Origin: an uncultured Lachnobacterium sp.
GTDB taxonomy: Bacteria; Bacillota; Clostridia; Lachnospirales; Lachnospiraceae
Reading direction: 5' to 3'
DNA: 10,361 nt
Assembly (NCBI GenBank): GCA_900548765.1
Contig: URLU01000067.1
Span: forward strand, 1 to 10,361
The notes below the pieces were generated by a model. It was not told where the DNA came from and searched no databases. It saw only the letters and a program-made list of their open reading frames with translations. The position numbers and the translations under genes are program-made. This document shows, piece by piece, positions 6,139 through 10,361 of this stretch (within the stretch, counting starts at the first letter, position 1; each line of letters starts with the position of its first letter).

Positions 6139-7914
6139 ATGCATATTTCAGATTTGGTAGGACAATATAATAAAGCTGGTTCCCAGGCAGAGCCTATTAC
6201 CAGGATGAAGGGGGTGGAGCACCTCGTCTCATCTATGTCTGAGCTTTCAAAGGGAAATGTGTTTGAGGGCACTGTGAACTCTGTCAAGGGTGATAAGGTA
6301 TATCTGGGCTTGTCCAACGGCACACAGATAACTGCCAGAATGTCTGGCAAAGTATCAATTCAGACTGGTCAGTCTATGTTTTTTCAGGTTAAATCCAACG
6401 ACGGAGCTACAATTGAAATAAGACCATTTATGGTTGATGGAAACGGAGCCAATTATACGCTCCTTGAGGCTCTTAAGGCAGCAGGGCTGCAAAGCGACGC
6501 CAAAAATATTGAAATGGTAAATCACATGATGCAGGAGCAGATGTCAATTGATAGAAACAGTCTGGGGGAGATGGCGCGCTTATTGCAGAATAATCCGGAT
6601 GTAAAGGCATCTACAATAGTTGATTTGGTAAAGCTCGGCTTACCGGTGGATGCAGAGATGGCTTTCCAGTATGAAAATTATATGATGGACAAGCAGGCAA
6701 TCACAGATTCCATGAATGAGTTTATGAATGCTGTGTCAAATGCTCTTTCGGATGCGGATATGAGTGCCACGGATTTGTCAAATATGGGCAGTGATATTTT
6801 GTCCATAATAACAGAAAATCTGTCAAGTGCCATGGAGCCTGTGGATGTGCCTGAATATGCGGCGGAGATTAATTTTGTGGTTGATGATGAAGTACGGAAT
6901 CAGGACTTACAGGGCGCAGAGAAATTGCAGGATTTTCAGAATTTACAGGGTGGGAAAACAGCACAGGCTCAGAATATGCAGAACCAGGAAAGCACACAGC
7001 AGACACAGAATCCTGAAAATCCAGAGCAGCTGCAGGAAGCAGAGGGGCTGCAAAACTCAGAAAATACGCAGAACGCTATATACAAGAATTCACTTGCCAC
7101 CCTTATGGATGAAAACAGTCTTAATTCTCTGAATGATATGGTGAAAAACCTGCTTCCGGAAAACAGGCAGGACAGCTTTAAGCCTTTTACCATGAACGGT
7201 CTGTCGTCAGAGACCTTAAATGAGATAGGCAAGCTTCTGGCGCAGAATCCCGATGGCAGTAAAGATAATATCCTAAAGCTTTTTTCAAGCAGGGTATTTG
7301 GCAGCCTTATTAAAGATGCTATGGAGCAGCAGTGGAGTATGAGCCCTAAGGATGTGGCGAAGGATTATAATAAAATTGACAGGATATATGAAAAAATAAA
7401 CAGTCAGCTTGACAGAATTGAGCAGGCTATAAAGCAGGCAGGCGGACAGAGCGGACAGGTGTCATCCCTTGCCTCAGAGATAAAGGGAAATGTCAACTTC
7501 ATGAATCAGGTTAACAACCTCTATACATATGTGCAGATTCCGCTTAAGATGTCTGGGCAGAATGCCAGCGGGCAGCTGTGTGTGTATACAAATAAAAAGA
7601 ACCTGCAGGATCCTGACAAGGAACTGTCAGCATTTCTGCATCTGGATATGGATAATATGGGTTCTACAGATATATCTATAAAACTGCTCCATAAAAATGT
7701 GGACACCAAGTTTTACTTTGATAATGATGCAGCCTATGAGCTTGTCAGGCAGTTTCTGCCACAGCTAGATGCAAGGCTAAGGGAAAAAGGATATAATTGC
7801 AGGCTTGAAGCGGTCAATGAGAAGCGGGAGGTCAATTTCGTGAATGATTTCCTGAAAAAAGACATGCCGACAGCAGGGCAGCTTCACAGATATTCGTTTG
7901 ATATGAGGGCATAG
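6139..7914 (+). CDS. FliK-like protein (YlqG-type) with Q/N-rich linker and C-terminal Flg_hook-like domain
   Basis: This is a 591-aa soluble protein in the position of B. subtilis ylqG, next to a FlhB-C homologue. FliK proteins set flagellar hook length and switch export specificity by contacting the C-terminal domain of FlhB. The N-terminal part (about 1-250) is not recognised beyond a beta-rich start (GNVFEGTVNSVKGDKVYLGL). Residues about 254-311 are a low-complexity linker full of Gln, Asn and Glu (for example STQQTQNPENPEQLQEAEG), as in FliK linkers. Residues about 465-560 resemble the FliK C-terminal domain: VQIPLKMSG, LHLDMDNMGSTDISIKLL, and an amphipathic helix AYELVRQFLPQLDARLREKG. 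The start at ATG 6139 is preferred over GTG 6130 because GAGG at 6127-6130 would be its ribosome binding site. The gene ends 2 bp before the FlhB-like gene. The FliK relationship is inferred from domain pattern and context. Confidence 0.8.
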   Translation: MHISDLVGQYNKAGSQAEPITRMKGVEHLVSSMSELSKGNVFEGTVNSVKGDKVYLGLSNGTQITARMSGKVSIQTGQSMFFQVKSNDGATIEIRPFMVDGNGANYTLLEALKAAGLQSDAKNIEMVNHMMQEQMSIDRNSLGEMARLLQNNPDVKASTIVDLVKLGLPVDAEMAFQYENYMMDKQAITDSMNEFMNAVSNALSDADMSATDLSNMGSDILSIITENLSSAMEPVDVPEYAAEINFVVDDEVRNQDLQGAEKLQDFQNLQGGKTAQAQNMQNQESTQQTQNPENPEQLQEAEGLQNSENTQNAIYKNSLATLMDENSLNSLNDMVKNLLPENRQDSFKPFTMNGLSSETLNEIGKLLAQNPDGSKDNILKLFSSRVFGSLIKDAMEQQWSMSPKDVAKDYNKIDRIYEKINSQLDRIEQAIKQAGGQSGQVSSLASEIKGNVNFMNQVNNLYTYVQIPLKMSGQNASGQLCVYTNKKNLQDPDKELSAFLHLDMDNMGSTDISIKLLHKNVDTKFYFDNDAAYELVRQFLPQLDARLREKGYNCRLEAVNEKREVNFVNDFLKKDMPTAGQLHRYSFDMRA

Positions 7915-7916
7915 GT

Positions 7917-8231
7917 ATGGCAGAGGATTTTAAACCATTTAATTTCAGTAAAATAGATAAAGAGAAAACAGCAGTGGCAGTGGAATATGTGCCTGGAGAA
8001 GCTGCACCGAAAATTCTTGCTACAGGAAAAGGACAGGTGGCTGAGAAAATAATCGAGACAGCGAAGGAAAACAATGTCCCATTGTACAAGGATAATAAGC
8101 TGGCTGGAACCTTGTCCAAGCTTCAGATTGGTGATATGATACCGCCAGAGTTGTATGAGGTAGTGGCAGAGGTACTTGTCTTTGTGGACGATATGGACAG
8201 GCTGAAGGCAAAGCTTGATGGAAAAATGTAA
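7917..8231 (+). CDS. Stand-alone FlhB C-terminal (cytoplasmic export-gate) domain protein, YlqH family
   Basis: This 104-aa protein resembles only the cytoplasmic C-terminal domain of FlhB/EscU export-gate proteins, with no membrane helices. Conserved blocks are AVAVEYVPGEAAPKILATGKG, ENNVPLYKDNKLAGTL and the end signature GDMIPPELYEVVAEVLVFV. In FlhB the self-cleaving NPTH motif directly precedes the AVA strand. Here the aligned residues are DKEK (14-17), so autocleavage is not expected. The protein resembles an already-cleaved FlhB fragment with a short leader. It starts 2 bp after the FliK-like gene, with the GAGGGCATAGG region serving as ribosome binding site. Because FliK binds FlhB-C in flagellar systems, the pair probably encodes interacting partners. 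B. subtilis ylqG-ylqH after rnhB is the same arrangement; the function is uncertain. Confidence 0.9.
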   Translation: MAEDFKPFNFSKIDKEKTAVAVEYVPGEAAPKILATGKGQVAEKIIETAKENNVPLYKDNKLAGTLSKLQIGDMIPPELYEVVAEVLVFVDDMDRLKAKLDGKM

Positions 8232-8251
8232 GGGATTTATAAAGGGGAAGA

Positions 8252-8602
8252 ATGAATAAAAGAAGTATTGGCACTGAGTATGAAGAACTGGCTCAAAAGT
8301 ATCTTGTGAGTCAGGGGTATGAGATAGTTGAGACTAACTTCAGGAACAGGCGGGGGGAAATAGATATAATTGCAAAGGAAGCAGAATATCTGTGTTTTAT
8401 AGAGGTTAAATACAGAAGAGACAGGCAGTGTGGAGACCCGCTGGAAGCAGTTGACTACAGGAAGCAGAAAAACATAGTGCAGACCGCACTTTATTATATG
8501 ATGAAAAATGGTCTGAATGAGTGGACACCCTGCAGATTTGATGTGGTATCCGTGTGTGGCGGCCAGGTCAGGGTCATAAAAAATGCCTTTGAGGGAGTAT
8601 GA
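8252..8602 (+). CDS. yraN: YraN/UPF0102 family nuclease-fold protein
   Basis: This 116-aa protein matches the UPF0102/YraN family in length and motifs. GTEYEELAQKYL (7-18) is the usual first helix with its conserved acidic residue. NRRGEIDIIA (32-41) and FIEVKYR (49-55) carry the D38, E51 and K53 residues of a PD-(D/E)XK-like nuclease site, and FDVVSV lies near the end. The family is predicted to be an endonuclease related to Holliday-junction resolvases, but its cellular substrate is not settled. The start at 8252 is supported by a GGGGAAG ribosome binding site. It overlaps pgeF by ATGA (8599-8602), pointing to translational coupling. Location near rnhB is common for this family. Confidence 0.93.
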   Translation: MNKRSIGTEYEELAQKYLVSQGYEIVETNFRNRRGEIDIIAKEAEYLCFIEVKYRRDRQCGDPLEAVDYRKQKNIVQTALYYMMKNGLNEWTPCRFDVVSVCGGQVRVIKNAFEGV

Positions 8603-9468
8603 TGGAATATACTGATTTTAAGACTAAGAATGATGAAAAAATCTTTTCGCTGGTTAATCATAGAGTGGATAATGATAAGCTTGTGCCGCTTCTGCACTTT
8701 GATAAGCTTGAAGCAGCAGGCATGGTGAAGCACTGTTTTACCACCAGGGCAGGCGGTGTCAGTGAGAATATATTTTCGACCATGAACCTAAGCTTTACAA
8801 GAGGTGATGACAAGGATAGTGTTATGGAGAATTACAGAAGGATAGCCTCTACGCTGGGAGAAAGAATAGAATCCTTTGTGTGCAGTGACCAGACCCATAC
8901 CACCAATGTCCTAAGAGTTGGAAAAGAGCAATGCGGAATCGGTGTGACAAGGGAAAAGCCATACACGGATGTGGATGGTTTAATCACAAATGAACCAGGA
9001 GTCGTGCTTGCTACATTTTATGCAGACTGTGTGCCTTTGTATTTTGTAGATACCAGAAATAAGGCCATAGGCTTGTCACATTCCGGCTGGAAGGGCACAG
9101 TTGGCAGGATGGGACAGGCAACTCTACAGCTTATGGCTGAAGAATTTGGTACCAATCCTACAGATGTGGTGGCTGCAATAGGCCCGTCGATATGTCAGGA
9201 CTGCTATGAGGTAAGTGAGGATGTGGCAGAGCAGTTTGCGGATGAGTTCAGGAATCATCAGGATGAAATTCTGATAAATAAAGGAAAGGGCAAATACCTG
9301 CTTGATTTGTGGAAGGCAAATGAAATCGTCTTGACAGAGGCGGGAGTAAAGAAGGATAATATAGCGGTCACGAATATATGCACATGCTGTAATCCTGCAC
9401 TTTTGTTTTCCCATAGGGCGAGCCAGGGGAAGCGGGGAAATTTGGGGGCGTTTATGTGCCTCAGATAA
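8599..9468 (+). CDS. pgeF: YfiH/PgeF laccase-domain protein (polyphenol oxidase / peptidoglycan editing factor family)
   Basis: This 289-aa cytosolic protein belongs to the DUF152/YfiH family. In E. coli YfiH/PgeF prevents wrong amino acids such as L-Ser entering peptidoglycan precursors. Relatives, including mammalian LACC1/FAMIN, act on purine nucleosides. The metal-binding signature residues are present: H100 in SDQTHTTNV, C144 in FYADCVPLYFV, and H161 in LSHSGWKGTVGR. Flanking family blocks are CFTTRAGGVSE, DVDGLIT, AIGPSICQDCYEV and the C-terminal CTCCNPALLFSHR and GKRGNLGAFMCL. The gene starts at tandem ATGs (8599, 8602) within the yraN stop codon, with GAGGGA just upstream. The first ATG gives the ATGA overlap. 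It appears to be the last gene of the operon. The exact physiological substrate here cannot be told from sequence. Confidence 0.94.
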   Translation: MMEYTDFKTKNDEKIFSLVNHRVDNDKLVPLLHFDKLEAAGMVKHCFTTRAGGVSENIFSTMNLSFTRGDDKDSVMENYRRIASTLGERIESFVCSDQTHTTNVLRVGKEQCGIGVTREKPYTDVDGLITNEPGVVLATFYADCVPLYFVDTRNKAIGLSHSGWKGTVGRMGQATLQLMAEEFGTNPTDVVAAIGPSICQDCYEVSEDVAEQFADEFRNHQDEILINKGKGKYLLDLWKANEIVLTEAGVKKDNIAVTNICTCCNPALLFSHRASQGKRGNLGAFMCLR

Positions 9469-9493
9469 AGGATAAAACATCAACGGTGGTGCA

Positions 9494-9730
9494 GGAATAT
9501 TGTGGCAGGCTAAGCAATCATTTGTTCCGGGTTTCGAACACAAGATTTTCTAAATGTTCTGGCTGTGCTGGTCTATGCTTGACGCAACTGCTCGACATTC
9601 GCCATCCGTGGCTCAGGTCTCGCTCTCGGCAACGTCCTGTTGCCGAGTTGCTGGGAAACATACAGAACATTAAGAAAATCTAATGTCCTGCACAAGGAAC
9701 AAATGATTGCTTAGCCTGCCACAATATTCC
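9494..9730. repeat. 237-bp palindromic element with 35-bp perfect inverted repeats (MITE-like)
   Basis: Bases 9494-9528 are the exact reverse complement of 9696-9730 (35 of 35). After a 14-nt poorly matched block on both sides (9529-9542 and 9682-9695), complementarity resumes: 9543-9561 against 9663-9681, with one mismatch in 19. The two arms are thus colinear over 68 nt without indels. The 101-nt centre is more GC-rich and holds a perfect 9-bp hairpin (CTCGGCAAC, 9625-9633, with GTTGCCGAG, 9639-9647). The whole can fold into a long cruciform or RNA hairpin. It begins 25 bp after pgeF. No transposase or clear target-site duplication is visible. A small non-autonomous mobile element is the best guess; a bidirectional transcription-end structure is the alternative. 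Confidence 0.85.
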
Positions 9731-9766
9731 AATATACGTTGTGCAATATGTTTGTGGATATTAGTT

Positions 9767-9796
9767 TTGGATTTATATAAAATTTATAAATATAGT
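9767..9796 (+). promoter_or_regulatory. Putative promoter for the M42 peptidase gene
   Basis: TTGGAT at 9767-9772 is followed after 18 bp by TATAGT at 9791-9796, in a very AT-rich context (TTTATATAAAATTTATAAATA) typical of UP/-10 regions. The start would lie near 9803, just before the tandem repeats, giving a leader of about 117 nt. Several alternative TATAAA/TATAAT-like hexamers overlap, so the exact position is uncertain. Confidence 0.45.
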
Positions 9797-9814
9797 ATAG
9801 CTTCATATGACAAA

Positions 9815-9900
9815 TGAATATGAAAACCGAAGTTATATGAAAACTGAGGTTATATGGAAACTAAGGTTATATGTAAAACTGAGGCTGTATGTAAATTAAG
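9815..9900 (+). repeat. Tandem 17-18 bp repeats in the leader of the M42 peptidase gene
   Basis: About five degenerate copies lie head-to-tail, with consensus GTTATATGAAAACTGAG. They start near 9815, 9832, 9849, 9866 and 9884, with unit lengths of 17, 17, 17, 18 and 17. The central copies are the closest to one another; the first and last have drifted. The unit length is not a multiple of three and the copies carry no ribosome binding site, so they are unlikely to be coding. They lie between the putative promoter and the AAGGAG ribosome binding site. Confidence 0.8.
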
Positions 9901-9919
9901 CTATGAAAAGGAGTAAATG

Positions 9920-10361
9920 ATGAAAAATAAGAATTTTGACATTTCAAATTATGTAGACTTCATCTTAGAGAAAACAAAGGAAGTGCTTGCAATTGACAGC
10001 CCTACAGGCTACACAAAAAATGCTGCAGAGTATGTGATTAACGAGTACAAGAAGCTCGGTTATGACGCAGAACTAACTGTAAAGGGCGGTGTTCTCGCAG
10101 ACCTCGGCGGGAAGCAAAAGGATGATGGTATTGTACTTGCTGCGCACATTGATACACTCGGTGCAATCGTATGTGAGATTAAAGGCAACGGAAATCTCAA
10201 GGTCTCTCCACTTGGAGGCATGAATCCAAATAATGCTGAGGCTGAAAATTGCAGAATTGTGACAAGATTTGACGGAGTATATGAGGGAACCTTCCAGCTC
10301 AACAATGCTTCAATCCATGTAAACAAGGATTACAATGATACAAAACGTGGTTATGGCGAGA
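9920..10361 (+). CDS. M42-family metallo-aminopeptidase (glutamyl/endoglucanase-M type), 3' end outside window
   Basis: The open reading frame continues to the window edge, so only about 147 codons are visible. It encodes the N-terminal part of an M42-type di-metal peptidase that trims N-terminal residues from peptides in the cytosol. Features are the early DSPTGYTKNAAEYVINEYKK region, GGVLADLGGK, and the metal-ligand segment VLAAHIDTLGAIV, in which the His and Asp of AHID are the expected ligands. EIKGNGNLKVSPLGGMN follows, then the start of the inserted PDZ-like/beta-barrel domain (YEGTFQLNNASIHVN). The other metal ligands are beyond the window. Two in-frame ATGs occur at 9917 and 9920; AGGAG at 9909-9913 is better spaced for 9920. 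The gene has its own putative promoter and is separated from pgeF by the palindromic element, so it is probably a separate unit. Confidence 0.88.
   Translation, partial: MKNKNFDISNYVDFILEKTKEVLAIDSPTGYTKNAAEYVINEYKKLGYDAELTVKGGVLADLGGKQKDDGIVLAAHIDTLGAIVCEIKGNGNLKVSPLGGMNPNNAEAENCRIVTRFDGVYEGTFQLNNASIHVNKDYNDTKRGYGE

Noticed and set aside
5754..6350. Minus-strand open frame of 198 codons over rnhB and the start of the FliK-like gene
   Set aside because: It is antisense to the conserved catalytic part of RNase HII, with cysteine- and proline-rich sequence and no family resemblance. It is a shadow frame.
6827..7132. 101-codon plus-strand frame inside the FliK-like gene
   Set aside because: It is an out-of-frame reading of the Q/N-rich linker region, Arg- and Ile-rich, with no ribosome binding site.
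9124..9543. Minus-strand open frame of 139 codons over the 3' half of pgeF
   Set aside because: It is antisense to conserved pgeF motifs and runs into the palindromic element. Nothing supports expression.
9456..9683. 75-codon plus-strand frame overlapping the pgeF end and the palindrome
   Set aside because: It starts inside pgeF in another frame without a ribosome binding site, and most of it is the inverted-repeat element itself. The Arg/Leu/Cys-rich product looks like translated repeat DNA.
9815..9900. CRISPR array interpretation of the tandem repeats
   Set aside because: The units are only 17-18 bp and directly contiguous with no spacers, and no cas gene is nearby.

Overview
The window looks like chromosomal DNA from a low-to-moderate GC Firmicute, most likely a flagellated Lachnospiraceae gut bacterium (Roseburia/Agathobacter-like). 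The evidence is the gene order ffh-rpsP-khpA-rimM-trmD-rplS-lepB-ylqF-rnhB-ylqG-ylqH-yraN-pgeF, which extends the classical Bacillus/Clostridium ffh-rpsP-trmD-rplS cluster, together with strong purine-rich ribosome binding sites and frequent AGA/AGG codons. The taxonomy is inferred from sequence style and was not searched. All genes are on the plus strand.

Positions 1-3502 hold translation and secretion genes: the 3' end of ffh (SRP GTPase), rpsP (S16), khpA (KH RNA-binding protein), rimM (30S maturation), trmD (tRNA m1G37 methyltransferase) and rplS (L19). The trmD gene is about twice the normal length because a complete GNAT-type acetyltransferase is fused to its C-terminus. Before rplS there is a good extended -10 promoter and a structured leader. 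After rplS there is a strong intrinsic terminator.

Positions 3650-9468 hold a second run of genes. First is a signal peptidase I homologue in which both catalytic residues appear to be replaced (Ser to Ala, Lys to Arg). It is followed by the circularly permuted ribosome-assembly GTPase YlqF/RbgA, RNase HII, and a FliK-like protein paired with a stand-alone FlhB C-terminal-like protein. The run ends with a YraN-type nuclease-fold protein and the YfiH/PgeF laccase-domain protein. Close spacing (2 bp between the FliK-like and FlhB-like genes, an ATGA overlap between yraN and pgeF) supports co-transcription.

Positions 9469-9919 are a 450-bp non-coding stretch. It holds a 237-bp palindromic element with 35-bp perfect terminal inverted repeats and colinear 68-nt arms, then a putative promoter, then about five tandem copies of a 17-18 bp AT-rich repeat. 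Next is the 5' end of an M42-family metallo-aminopeptidase gene, which runs off the window.

The most interesting observations are the apparently catalytically dead LepB homologue, the TrmD-GNAT fusion, the orphan FliK/FlhB-C pair without an NPTH cleavage site, and the palindromic element.
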